This document shows, one piece after another, positions 49,440-62,702 of a stretch of DNA of 64,000 nucleotides. A program made the position numbers and the translations under genes. Position 1 is the stretch's first letter, and each line of letters opens with the position of its first letter. The notes under the pieces are model-generated. The model saw only the letters and a program-made list of their open reading frames with translations, made no database searches and had not been told where the DNA came from. Source of the stretch: Lingula anatina (lineage: Eukaryota; Brachiopoda; Lingulata; Lingulida; Lingulidae); assembly GCF_001039355.2 (NCBI RefSeq), contig NW_019774292.1, forward strand, positions 77,099 to 141,098. The letters are read 5' to 3'.

Positions 49440-52400
49440 CAAGATATTTTCAGCGGAGGATAGATGATGTCAAGTTATGAAACAATTGCTGGGGGCCATT
49501 TGTAATCTAAATTTTCCCCTTATCTTAGTGAGCTCTAATAAAAAAATCAAATGTAAGAAGGGTTTGTAGCCCTTTTTTCTATGAATATATTTTTATTTTC
49601 TTCATTCTGAAAAGAGGTTATGAGAAAGCTGAGCATCACTATGTTTTATGTGAGACTGACCTTCACTTCTACAGATATACAATGATACAGAAAGGTTCAG
49701 GGTGGACTTGCAAGGTCATCACATTAATTACCCCACCTGGCTAGGTCATCATACTAATTACCCCACCTGTATGTCAGGGGTGGCAATATTTTGGCCATGT
49801 CCTGCTATCAGTTTTCTCTAGTTATACACAGTAATTATCCGTATTTAACACCAAATGACTGAACATTAAGGAGTCATGACCTGTGGTTTGTTTTTGTTTC
49901 CCCATGTCAGTCTTGGTGCCAGTAGATGAGCTGATTAGCCTGGCACACCTGTATTGTTACCTGCCCAGGTAGAGAGAATTGGGTGCCAATAACACTGGCT
50001 GATTTAGGGAGGGGAGCTTATGGGCTAATGAAGTTATGCCACCTAGACGATAGCTTGTTAAGTGGAGACCTCGTGTGGAGTTTTATGTAGGGTTCTGCAG
50101 GATTAATGCAATCAACTTGTCTTGGTCTGTTATTTTATTAAGATGTTTTCATGTTTTACTTGTGCCTGCCCTGGGACATTCTTATCTATGACAATATGAA
50201 AGTACACAGATGTTGAGAATTTGAAGTGAAAAGTGTCTGACTGTCAACCTTCCTCTGATGAAGTGGTACCTGTGGGTGCAAGCTGTTTTCTTCTCTTTGG
50301 AGTGTTTTGCGTAAATACTCCGCTGAAAAGGAATTATGACGAGTGTGAAACCTGTCCTCTGACTGTTTGCACATCCTTTGCTTGGAATCTGTCCCGGTAT
50401 TAGTGTCTGTGGTATTAAGTGTCTCTGCTGGGATTGTCTTTGTTAGTATGCAGTGCAGGGCTGTTTAGAATGTCACAAGGTTGTAGACAAAGGAGTATAC
50501 TCTGGCTCTCCATTGTTTAAATACTTTCTAGACATTTGTGTAAACTATCTGGCCTTGGGTTACTGTCTTGTCAACCTCGTTTCTTCATTTTATTGTCACA
50601 TGAACGTGTATGTGTGCAAGTGTGTACACGCACATGCTTATGTTATATCATGATTATGATTACCTAGTTGACAGCAAAAATATTTACACCTGAGAATGCA
50701 GGTGTCTGGTAAATGGCACTGGTAATGGTGGCCAGACGGGAAGAAGGGAGCAACATGGGGCACTGTCAAGAATCTCTTCCTCATAATACACGACTTCAAA
50801 ATCACTCCATGTTTACACAGGCCAATTAGGTTCCAGCTTGAACAAATTTTAAAACCATTTCATATTCTGTGTGTATTGACTGTTCCAACAAATTGCCAGT
50901 AATTATACTCCAGCGTGAGTAAATTTTGAAGCGGTGTTACATATTTCATGCATATTGACTGTTTCAGAAGATTAATCCCCGCTGTTCTCTTTTATGTTGG
51001 TCTATTTCATCTCTCATCAAAGTCAAACTTCTGAGTGTTTTATGTCTAGAAGGGGAAGGCAATCCACATGTGAATATCACTGCTTGACATATTGGGTATA
51101 GGCTACTCTGATTAGCCAGTCTAGGAACTTTGGGAAGCACTGACGAAATAAAAACCCACAAAAACCATCCGCTGATAAGCCACAATAGAACAGTGCTCCA
51201 GGAAGCTATAATATGTGGTAGAGATTAGATACTGTGTGATAAGATGACAGGGAATAGGTAGTTGAAGATTTCACATGCCTTTGGTGTAAATGCTGTACAT
51301 AATTATATTGGATTTCTATCAAAATGTTGTATTTTACAGCATGCTAGATTTTTTTAAAAAATAGTACAAGTTTTGTTCCATTTGATATGCATTCTACCTC
51401 TTTTGCATTAACTTTTTCTGCCACATATACAAGACATCATATGTCACATTACTCTCAGTACATCAAACTTCATTTTGAAGCTAAAACACTGGCAATGAAG
51501 AAAAGTGATGTTTTGAGTGCCTTAGATCTCGTTCACTCTCTTTATGGTGGTTCTGAATATCCAGCCTGGCTTCCGCTAACAGCTTCATTAAAGACATGAC
51601 ACTCATAGACAGGTAGTAATTGGCTTGTCATGTTATGTAACGGTCTGTTGCCATGGGGACCTGGGTAGACAGACTTCCTTACCTTAATTAAAGGGATCAA
51701 CTCAATTACAGTCTGATACCATTGTTAGCAGGAATATTGGGGAAGATTGATAAAAGGAAAGTGAAGTTGGTGCAGTTGATGCTCTTTGTTGTAATGTTAT
51801 GTATCATTATTATGTTCAGACGGTGAAATTGATAGCCTTGCACTGCCACTTTCTTTCCTCAGAACATTATTCTGATCGCTAAGGCTGAATTAATTGATTT
51901 TTGTTTTTCACATTGTATCCTTTGTTAATGCTGTTCACCTCAAAGCAGGTGGTGGTTGTATCTAAAGGTTAATTGTTTATTTGAAATTTGGTGCTAAATA
52001 TGAGACTTTTGTCTCTAATTTATGCAATTTGTGTTTTATTTTGAAAGGGGAGTTGTGCTGTGGAAGGAAGTTTCACTTTGATAAATGTGGACATAGTATA
52101 CAATTTTTTTCAAAAGAAAAAAATCTTTTGTTTAATCCCTTCATAGTAAAAGATTGCCATGCATTTTGACGGTACAAGTTTCTGGAAATGTCTAAATTGA
52201 AACTGGAAATTTATGTTTCCAAAAGTAATTCAAAGCTTTTTCTGAAATTCATGTTCAGAATGGTATTTGGCAGAGCGGGGAGTGAACTGTGGACCTGTGA
52301 GTGTTCCGCGGTAAAGGATACTTTGCTCTCTGCTGTGTGACGCACTTGGTAGAAATGAAGGAGCACCTTAAACCCAGTTTACTTTCTCTTGTCACTTCCA

Positions 52401-54820
52401 TAAACATTCTCGCACTTACAGCGTGACTACTAACATGTACACACTGATAGAAAAATGGAGACTCAAAGTCCCAGGATTAATTTACATGTGAATGAATTTT
52501 AAAACCAAAATATAGACTCCAGGTCCTACTTTGTATTTATGTGTGAATGAATTGAAAAAACTGGTTTTAAGTAACATCCTGCATAATTTTGATGAAGACT
52601 GTTTTTAGACCAGCCTCAGAAGCATACGATGCAGTCACACCCTTCTAGTTAAATTATCCCTTTGTTGAAGAGTCAGCAGTATGAAGGGGTGGCCATGTTA
52701 ATGGCAGAGTTACACAGGCTATCTGGCTGAAACCAGCCATGAATTTGTAATTAATCTGTCTACTTCTTGAACTAAGCTTAAGAACAATTTTAGTGAAAAC
52801 CATACTGAATGCTGCCTTACTTGTCTGCGACCTTAGTACTTTCTGTGTGAGCTGTGATGGGAAGCATGCGACAAGCTCAGTTATTTGAACTTAAGGGCAC
52901 TTTATAAAAAAGTAGAAAAGATGGTATTTAAAGTTCTCGGATCGTGGATGTTCCCAAAGTTTGCCAGGTTTTCCACTAGTGTGCTGTGTGACGCGGAGCA
53001 TGTGGCAGCCTCAGTTATTTTGACACAGAGTTTTTTTTTACCCAAACAGTTGTTTTTGTAAAATGAAAACACACCTCTTAAATTACTCTCGGCTTGAAAT
53101 ATATGTGCAACAATAAAACTTTCTGTTGTGGGATGAAATATGTCAGATTTGAAGCAAGCTGTGAAGTTTAATTGTTTTGAACTTGCCAGTTTCAAACTGT
53201 CACCCTGCATTTTAACAGAAGGTGCTAGGCACCATTTTCCTTCACTGATAAGATACACTACCCCACTTCCTGTTGCCTATTGCAACCAATTTGTATTCTT
53301 TGTGTTGTCCAGTCTGCCATATGACCATGCTTTGTGTTTGGGCTAACTTTGAAACAGGGTGATCCTCTAGAAGAAAAACATCACTCCACTAAATGTTATA
53401 GTAGTATTATTTGATCACTGGTTTCCTCTGTCAGGGGCCATGCCTTCTTTTCTTCAAGCATGAAGGCCAAAACTGACTGGACGAGCTAGAAAAGGGAAAT
53501 AGCCAGACGTCTACGTTGACCTTTACCAAGATGGTGGACCTGATACCTGGCGGAAGAAAAACATTCCTTCATTGACCGTTTTATTTACAAAAACATCCAG
53601 CACTTTACCCTGGTAATGGGGGACAGGAAGTCCTTTGTTCCCCACCTTTGTGAAGCAATAGCCATTGGTCAAAGGTCTCCATCCATTAAAGCTTACTTTT
53701 TTAGACAAAATCTGGGTGATAAAATCAAAGCTGGACTGAATGGAATTCATTACGAGAAGGAAATAGCATTTCTCTTTTGTAATTCTTTAGAAGAGCCGAC
53801 CTTTAAGTTTGGTTTTTCATATCTGAAAAAAAAAGAGAAGAAATGATTGTTGATGATTTATGAAAAAGTTATCTCAGCAAGAAAAAGACCATAATTTGTT
53901 TAACAGGTAAGAGAGAGAGTGAGTTTGCAGCAGGCGTGCTGTCTTGGCTGTACATACATATTGATTTTCAGCGTTTTAAGACCCCATGGGTTTCAGCTAT
54001 GATCTAAGCTGGCATAACTGCAGTAACAGAATCTGAACAATTTGTTGTGGGTAACATGATTGCAATCGACATGTTTGCTCAGCCTCATTTCATCATTTCT
54101 AAGTTATTCTATCCTCTTTTTTCCAATGTCAGTAATAATGAAATGTTTATCAGGGTTCGGAAATGGCAATATGTTGCATGAGTTGAGCTACAGAGGAAAC
54201 CTAGTATGATAAAAATGCACTTTTGTGTCAAGTTATACGGGCATAATACAGAAGAGATTTCTCATGTTACTGCCAATAAAAGCTTACTTATTGAAAGGTC
54301 AGAGTTGTAATCTTGGCTCCCTCCTCTCAGTCTTACACAATATCTGTACCTCTGATAATAGAGGAATTTCAGTACTAGTGATTATTAAGTTGTGCTTCAA
54401 AAAGTCTACCAGATCAGTAAACTGGGAATATGTCACCATTTACCATAAGTAAATGTATGTTTTGACTGCTTGGCTGTAATAAAGTGATGGCCTCAAAGTC
54501 ATGAACATCAAAGTTCTCTGACAAATATAATTTCTGTCATGTCAGTGCCTACAGGATGACACCTGGCATAATTTGAGAGGGAAATTATTTTTTAAAAAAT
54601 GAAATGAGTACAATTAGCAGGGTAATAATATGCTATCTTTCCAGTCAGGCATCATATTCCATCAGTTTTTGATGACCAAATTGACTATGCCCTAACACAG
54701 TAGCTGGTCATTCCTTACTGGCATAATGAACCAAGTTTACAGCATACTGCTCTCATGAAAACTATAGCATCACAGGGCTTTCTATGGTCACTTGCAGTCC
54801 ATACTCACACCGTCTACTTA
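49440..54820. other. Dachsous-like gene intron 1, third part
   Basis: No gene is seen. Small local duplications: 'aggtcatcacattaattacc' and its twin at 49711-49770; diverged copies at about 50805-50885 / 50895-50970 and at 52455-52560. An ORF at 53523-53750 (minus) and others lack splice or family support. Confidence 0.4.
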
Positions 54821-54837
54821 TAAATATATCTAAGGTA

Positions 54838-54958
54838 GGCAGTCACAACCTGGCTAGAACTGCGACTGTAGAGTTATTGTTCAGGGTGCAGTCAGGCCTC
54901 CCCTGGTGACACTAAGTTAGGAAGTCACAACCTGGCTAGAACTGTGGCTGTAGTGACA
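54838..54958. repeat. Imperfect tandem duplication around 'gtcacaacctggctagaact'
   Basis: The 20-mer gtcacaacctggctagaact plus following 'gtagtg'-like sequence occurs at 54842 and 54922, 80 bp apart. Confidence 0.75.
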
Positions 54959-55031
54959 CCAGGTATATAGAGAGTAATGACAGAGACTTCCCTGTTCAAG
55001 GTGTACTCATGTTTAATGAGGAAGAGGTCAG

Positions 55032-55176
55032 GAGACAGAGAGGTGTTATGATGGCTTTGATGTGGTATACTGGTCTGTGTTATAAAGGTAAACTTTTGAA
55101 GTTTACCTTTATAACACAGAGAGGTGTTATGATGGCTTTGATGTGGTATACTGGTCTGTGTTATAAAGGTAAACTT
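55032..55176. repeat. Direct repeat fused to a perfect hairpin
   Basis: The block 'agagaggtgttatgatggct...ggtctgtgttataaaggtaaactt' (about 66 bp) occurs twice. Between the copies its end is inverted, creating a hairpin of two 20-bp perfect arms (tgtgttataaaggtaaactt / aagtttacctttataacaca) around TTG at 55077-55119. Confidence 0.9.
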
Positions 55177-55239
55177 CAAAAGAAAACTCCAGGGGATCCA
55201 GGGGGGACCCCTCCCTCCTCTTTAACTAACTTTTAACAT

Positions 55240-58200
55240 ACTATTTATATAGTTCTTTTAATTTTATTGCACTCTAATATGAAGCAGAATGTTTTGTACT
55301 TCAACGGTAAAATATAAATCTTTTGATAAAAGTATCTGTATAAGGGTTAATCTGTACAGTGTTGTAGAAAAGGTGAAAAGCAAGAATGTGTATATATGTC
55401 CATGTGCAAGAATGTGTATATATATCTACTACAGAATCTGCTGTGTAAGTTCACGTTGACACATAAAACTAATACTCTTAAAGTTGGTTTAAACTTACTC
55501 ACAAAAAAGTCAAGTCACCATAGAGGAATGTGTCTTGACTGGAGTTGAAAAGTGGCATTAAGTCGCGGGGTCACTTGGGAGCAGGATCTGGTGCCGCCCC
55601 CTAGTGTTATAATATCATAGTTTTGGTCCTTCGTCCGACCCTTGGAGCAGATCTCTGCAGTGTGTCATCGTCTCTGTTGTGACGTTGTTTAGGTTGAGAT
55701 GTTGTTTAGATTAAACCATGGTTCTGAACTCCATAAACTGAGTGAATGAAGTTTCATTGGTTGCCATGTTTGGAAGCATTTTGATGCAGTTTTTGTTTCA
55801 TAGAATGATACTTAATACTGTCTGTAAGTTCTGGTTTTGTTAACTTTTTGTGCAGAAAATACTGTCTGCAGTGAGATCAACTCCAGATCTGCAGGATACC
55901 CGTCCTAATCCATAGCTACAGAAGCCAACTTAGTGAGGCAGAAAAAGATAAATAGGCCAATTGTCAACTCTTTGTAGACAGGTGAACTATTGGGTCTGAC
56001 AAATAAATAGCATTGGGGATCAGACGACTGGAAATTCTTGTATTGATGTTTTTGTGTATTTTTAAAAACAAGTTGAATTTATAAAGACAAGTCAGACTGG
56101 TTATGTAATGGGGAATGTATTGATTTTATGGAGCACAGCTCTTCAAGTTCCCTGTCATAGAAGCTCTCTAGTCTGGGATCTTTCCAAATTATTTTGAGAA
56201 CTTTGGAAATATTTTGGATTTCTAGCTGCCTGCAATTACTTTCTTTTTTCCCCACCATTTTTTTTAAAACTATCTTCAAGGACAAGTCCATTTTCCCAGA
56301 CTCCAGTGGGCAGGTTGCTTTCATTTTCATCTCATTTCATTCTGATCTGTTTTTCTTTTTCATTTCTACTCAAGGTCGGTAATTGTCCGAGTTAAAGTGT
56401 TCCCTCCACCTGAGTAGAGATAAAAAGGTAGAGGCTCAGCGGGTACAACTTCTTCTTTGCTCCTCACTCCACCTCAGTGTTAGCTGTGTTTGGAGGCAGT
56501 GAGATGTGTGATGTGCAGCGTGGAGGGAGAGTCAGGTAGAGAGGTCATGCCCATTAAATGTCCATCTTTTTTTCCTGGTTGGATCAAAAGAGACAGGTGT
56601 TCTTTAGCTGGTCACTAATGGGGGGTAGTTGAAGGCCATGTGGTCACTATTACTACTGTGTATATATATTGTGTGCAGTGTTTACTGTTTTGTGTAAATA
56701 TACAAAGCTAAATAACAGTGAAGGTTTTGTATTTTAGCCTACAGTGGCAAGGATTGTCAACACCACTACTGTCAATGAAGTATTTGTAAAATATTCTACT
56801 AGTACCATTATTAAAGGGTCAGGGAATACAAAGCTATACAGTGTCACTGTATGTTATACAACTATTACTGATCATTCTTTTGCATTGTTGGCATATTTCC
56901 ATTGTCTATTCAGTGTCAATGCTGTACAGTTTTGCTGTATGTTATACAACTATTACTGATCATTTTGTTGCATTGTTGGCATATTTCCATTGTCTAGGAC
57001 CAGCATGGGCTATCTTCATCATCATTTTATTAACATCAACATCCCATCACGTCGTCTCCTTCAGCAGATTTGAGAACTATTCAGCAGTTTATGGAGTTGC
57101 ATGCAAGGGTTGGGGAAGAGATAAGAGTAATGGAGATGAGCTGGTGATTTGTGGATAGCAGTGTTCTTAGGACAGGGAGGGTCAGAAAGGGCATCTGTCT
57201 TCTAGATCTGTCCTCTTCATGTATCATAACTTACTCATATATCTGATGTCAGAAGAGAACTGTACATGCAAGTGTGCGTGTGCCCACATGTAAGTGCACG
57301 GTGTGTGTGCTTGAATGAGCGAGTGAGACAGGGTAAGATATGGCACCTGTCTTCTGTATCCATCTTCTTCATATATTATAACTTATTCATATATATGATG
57401 TCTGAGGAGAGTTATGGATGTGTGTGTGTGTGCGCATGTGTAAATGTATGTGTGTGCATAAGTGAGTTTACAAGTGAGAGAATAGTGGGTTCACAAATCT
57501 GACATGCCCTCCCTTTACTTTGCATATTTTGTGTTCAAAACAATAAATTTTGTTTCATTTTTGATAATATTCAAGAAATAAAGGCACTTAAAGAGATGAC
57601 AAAAAATTGCAACCATCTGTATAACAGTGTAGATCTGACACCATAGCATGCAGGAATGTAACGGGGGATGGGTAAATAGAAAACTCTCCGTTATCTCCAT
57701 GCTGTTCATAAGTTACGGAATAGATATCAGGTGAAAAGAGTTACAGGAGACAACAAGAATGTCTGTATTCATAGCACACGCAGTCCAGATCTTCATAAAT
57801 CATCATAAAACATGTATTGATACAACAATCACCATCAGAGCAATCTACAGATTGGTTTAACACACCTGTGCTCAGACATGCTTTATAACTATGGAATCTC
57901 CACCTTCTACAAATGTTAGAATACCACACCAGTCTCTCAGAAAACAAAGGGCAGTATTAGTAGACCCCAGCAGTGGTTATTAGCTGGTCTATACAGTGAT
58001 ATTACACCACATAGTGACTGTATACCAGGTAATCCACATAGTTCTCACTGGGCCTTTGTTTTATAGCGTACCATATATCAGTGGTTGATACAGGTGTAGC
58101 TGAGGACTGTTAAGAGCCAGACTGGAATGTGAAGTGGACATGAGTTAACTAGGGATTGGTCCTAAACCAGATCTGGTCAGTTTTGGCCTCTTTGTCTGGA

Positions 58201-58690
58201 CAATCACTTTATTGCTTTTTTTTTTTTTTTTTCAAAAGGAGAGGGGAGGGGTCACAATCATTGGCAAACTGCACATTCGGGTCTTTTGATTGTTCACAGA
58301 AACTTGAATTTCATCTAAGTTTTCAAAAAATGTTAAAAGCAAACTTGCTCTATAGTCAGCAGATATACAACACCTACCAACTCGAATGAAAAAATACATG
58401 AAAAGATTGAAAAATTTGATAAGCAGCAAGTTGGAGAAAGGATATGGAAAACACTAAAATAAAACATCTGCATATGTGGTCATTGACTTTTCCTTGCACA
58501 TCCCATTAAAACATTTTTAAACCCCCATTATAAGATCTGCTGTTGGAAGGAAATGTCTAACAAGCCAGGCCTGAACAGAGTACCTGGCCATTGTTTCTGA
58601 TCACTTTAAGCTCACTTCAATAGCGCCTGTGCCGTCTGCTGTGAAATTCATGCAGGAATTTTGCTCCATAGAGTGTAAATTGAATGGAAA
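55240..58690. other. Dachsous-like gene intron 1, fourth part
   Basis: No gene is seen. A tandem duplication of about 89 bp lies at 56848-56998 ('gctgtatgttatacaactat' and 'ttggcatatttccattgtct' each twice). A diverged duplication with TG-rich tracts lies at 57190-57310 / 57345-57480. Confidence 0.4.
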
Positions 58691-58710
58691 TGAACTGCCT
58701 ACTGCATCAC

Positions 58711-60650
58711 CACTAGCTAGTTAGCTGTACTCAGTTGCTTTATGCATAGACGGAATGCAAGATTGCTGATTAATGTTTTTATCATAAAAAGCACAATTGA
58801 TTTCTTTGTGAAGGATAATTGGGCGTCAGTGAGTTAGTAAGGCAGTTGCTCATTGTTGAGGTTTCCTGTGTATTGTTGCCAAATATAACAATTATGACAG
58901 TTATGGCTGTGGGGATTATAACAAAAAATCTTCCAGTCTGTTGTGTTGTTTGATTGTGTTGCTAGTAACAATGTCTTAATGACAGACATGTGCCACGGGT
59001 TAGACCGACTACAGAAGCTGAAACAAAAACTGAATACCAACGAAAGAACCATGCTGCTTTTCTTAATTTTCCAATTTAAACTAAAACTGATAGTAGAAAA
59101 ATGGGGTATAAAAATTTAAAATAGTGACTCTGCTTCAACTCTTGATGGTATCTTGTAGGAGGTTAAATATAGGAGGTAATTTTAGGGTGAGATAGGATCT
59201 TTAGCATGGTGTTTGAGTGTGTGACTAATACACAAAGGTGTAGGGGGGGTTATCTCGCTGTGAGCAACTAAAAAAAGAAATACTGACTGTGTTAATGACA
59301 TGTCCTTCTTGAGAGATGTGTAATTTTAGAAGTGGTCAGTTGTAGTTGTAGCCATGGGTCAGTACTATCAGGTCCTGAGATCTGGAGACAGTGATGTACA
59401 GGAACCACAGACAAGATCACACCACATCATCAACAGTGGCTTGTCAATGTTCACCTCACTGTAGTATTGTGCCAGTCTGCTCTTGTGCTGGAGATGAAAA
59501 GAAAAAACTCGCTAAATTGTCTTACAAATTAAGAATTGGAAGATCAGCAGTGGTGGATGGTTAAGATTGGGGGAGGGATATTCCCTTGGGGTGGGCGAGG
59601 GCGGGGGTATGTAACCCAGCCCCCTGCTCACTCAGTCTTGATTTATTCTGATGTGTCCAGGAGATGGTTATTGTACCACCAGCGTNCACTAGCTAGTTAG
59701 CTGTACTCAGTTGCTTTATGCATAGACGGAATGCAAGATTGCTGATTAATGTTTTTATCATAAAAAGCACAATTGATTTCTTTGTGAAGGATAATTGGGC
59801 GTCAGTGAGTTAGTAAGGCAGTCGCTCAGTGTTGAGGTTTCCTGTGTATTGTTGCCAGATATAACAATTATGACAGTTATGGCTGTGGGGATTATAACAA
59901 AAAATCTTCCAGTCTATTGTGTTGTTTGATTGTGTTGCTAGTTACAATGTCTTTATGATAGACATGTGCCACGGGTTAGACCGACTACAGAAGCTGAAAC
60001 AAAAACTGAATACCAACGAAAGAACCATGCTGCTTTTCTTAATTTTCCAATTTAAACCAAAACTGATAGTAGAAAAATGGGGTATAAAAATTTAAAATAG
60101 TGACTCTGCTTCAGCTCTTGATGGTATCTTGTAGGAGGTTAAATATAGGAGGTAATTTTAGGGTGAGATAGGATCTTTAGCATGGTGTTTGAGTGTGTGA
60201 CTAATGCACAAAGATGTAGAGGGGGTTATCTCGCTGTGAGTAACTAAAAAAAGAAATACTGACTGTGTTAATGACATGTTCTTCATGAAAGATGTGTAAT
60301 TTTAGAAGTGGTCAGTTGTAGTTGTAGCCATGGGTCAGTACTATCAGGTCCTGAGATCTGGAGACAGTGATGTACAGGAACCAGATACAAGATCACACCT
60401 CATCATCAACAGTGACTTGTCAATGTTCACCTCACTGTAGTATTGTGCCAGTCTGCTCTTGTGCTGGAGATGAAAAGAAAATACTCGCTAAATTGTCTTA
60501 CAAATTAAGAATTGGAAGATCAGCAGTGGTGGATGGTTAAGATTGGGGGAGGGATATTCCCTTGGGGTGGGCGAGGGCGGGGGTATGTAACCCAGCCCCC
60601 TGCTCACTCAGTCTTGATTTATTCTGATGTGTCCAGGAGATGGTTATTAT
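58711..60650. repeat. 976-bp direct duplication with an N at the junction
   Basis: 58711-59673 and 59687-60648 (both starting cactagctagttagctgtac) match along their whole length with scattered single-base differences and no large indel. A single N at 59686 sits exactly at the junction. No coding content. Probably two alleles assembled in tandem. Confidence 0.95.
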
Positions 60651-60752
60651 AAAATATCATATCACACTAAGCAATCCATTGATATCTTTGCCCGCTTGTT
60701 ATATTGTTCTCAGACTTTATGATACACAGCCATTTTCAGAACTACGGATAGT

Positions 60753-60756
<4 letters not shown>

Positions 60757-60824
<68 letters not shown>
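60757..60824. repeat. Compound (TA)n(CA)n microsatellite
   Basis: (TA)n at 60757-60782 runs directly into (CA)n at 60783-60824. Confidence 0.95.
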
Positions 60825-60827
<3 letters not shown>

Positions 60828-62671
60828 AGATGTGAGTTGATTGCATGATTATATGCTGAAGATTCAGTATGGTGTATTGTAATCAGCCTCTCTTACTATC
60901 TATACGGGGGGGGGGGGGGGACATGTGGGGAAGGATTAGAGAACTTGGGTAGGGTGGACAGATAGGATCCAACCACCCACCTTCAGTGCCGACAAAGAGA
61001 TAGAGGATACTAGATAGCTGTGGGTGATTGCATTGGCCTGCTGGCTTGATTGTATCTTGACTGCTGCTTTGACCTACCTGGAATGAGAAGTTAGACCTGG
61101 TGTGAGAATTGTGTACAATTTGTTCATTCATAATTTGATTTAGGTCTTGCCTCCAGTCTCTCAGCAGAAACCACCCTCCTGTACCCAAACATGGGAATAA
61201 GTCTTGGAGTAGACTGAAGTATTTGAGCTTCAGGAGGTACAACCTGGAGATTTTTTTAATTCGTTTAATTTTTCATCATCAGTTTCAAATTTCTTTTCTT
61301 TTTTTGATCTGGCACCCATCAAAGTGATGTAGACATCTGCCAGCCAAACTTGAACTTGAAATCCTTCTCTTCCCTTTTTACTGTCAAATTTCAGTCAAAA
61401 TCAACTAATTTAGTTCATTTGCACTGGAAGACAACATTTCTCTGGTTTACAGAGAAAAACCTGAAGGCAAACCCATGCAGGGAGGTGATACTTCTCAGTG
61501 TTATCAAGTTCAGAGGATCGTAAAGTTCTTCTGTACTTGCGTTAGGTTTAATACTCAATCTGACGACATAATAAAGGGCACAAGGAAATAAGGAAGGGAA
61601 AGGGAAGTCTTCGGGGATTATCTTGTCAGAAAAAAAATAGGAGCAAAAGTTGCTTTGCACTAGAAAGAGATATCAAACTTTTGCATGCAGAGAGTCAAAG
61701 CTAAGAGGGTGGCCAGTGAGCATCCTTGGTTATTCTGCCAAAAATACTGGCTTAGTCCATTTGTACTTAGTGTATTGCAGTTCGATCAGCTGGGATAACT
61801 TGCCAGAAACCAGCCAGTGTGTACATGTATCTTGCAGAGAGAGACTATGGGAGTTCTGAGTACAAAACAAGAACTGAATCATTTCTATGTAAAATGTACT
61901 TCTTCCCCCGAGAGACTGGCAGGAAAAGCAGCATCTTGTGGAGCACAGCAAGTCAAGTTATCTGGTACAAAAACTAGCAGAGATTGTGACTGAGTAAACT
62001 GTGTCTCTCTCCCGGGTTTTATAAAGAGGAGGGCGAGTGTCTTGCAGTGAGAGGTGCTGCGAGTTCCTGTATAATACTTTGCACAAGTAGAAACATGGTG
62101 ATAATTTCTGGGGAGATTGAGCTGATATTAATGTACTGAGAGGGAACGTGTGCACTATGAGAACATGGTGAATAGGAACCAGAGGAGATGAGCAGTTAGA
62201 CCTGCTTTGATACAATACTGGATCAATCTGAATAAAATCATCTTGTAGTTCATCTTGGTTTCTCTCAATAACATAGTCCACTGCTAGCCTCCTAGATTTT
62301 TTGTTAAATTTTCCTTTGAGTTAAACACTCAAGTTATGTTAACACTACTAGTATTAGCATTATATTATAGAGTCAAAGATACCAGTAAAAACGGGGCCCT
62401 AATGGAGATCAGCCACAGCTGAGATTTGGATCATACTGAGTAATTAATGTACTTAACCTTAGGCTGGCTCTCACAGCCTTCCTATGTAGTTAGTGCAGTA
62501 AAGATAACAAGAATTAATGTACTGAGGACCAGGTGTACTTAGTCTGACTAGAACTACAGCAGCATACACTACCTGACAGACCTGGGGAATAGAATCAGCT
62601 GGTTTACCCTTCATCTTATCCCTTTTTGATGTGCTAAATCAAATGTGATTATACTTAGAGCCCATATTATA

Positions 62672-62702
<31 letters not shown>

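Noticed and set aside
53523-53846. Opposed ORFs (75 and 76 codons) with ordinary composition
   Set aside because: No splice sites, no family signal, and both strands are open at once.
54925-55236. ORFs with repeated FTFITQTSIPHQSHHN or MMALMWYTGLCYKG
   Set aside because: They arise from the direct repeat and hairpin at 55032-55176, not from a gene.
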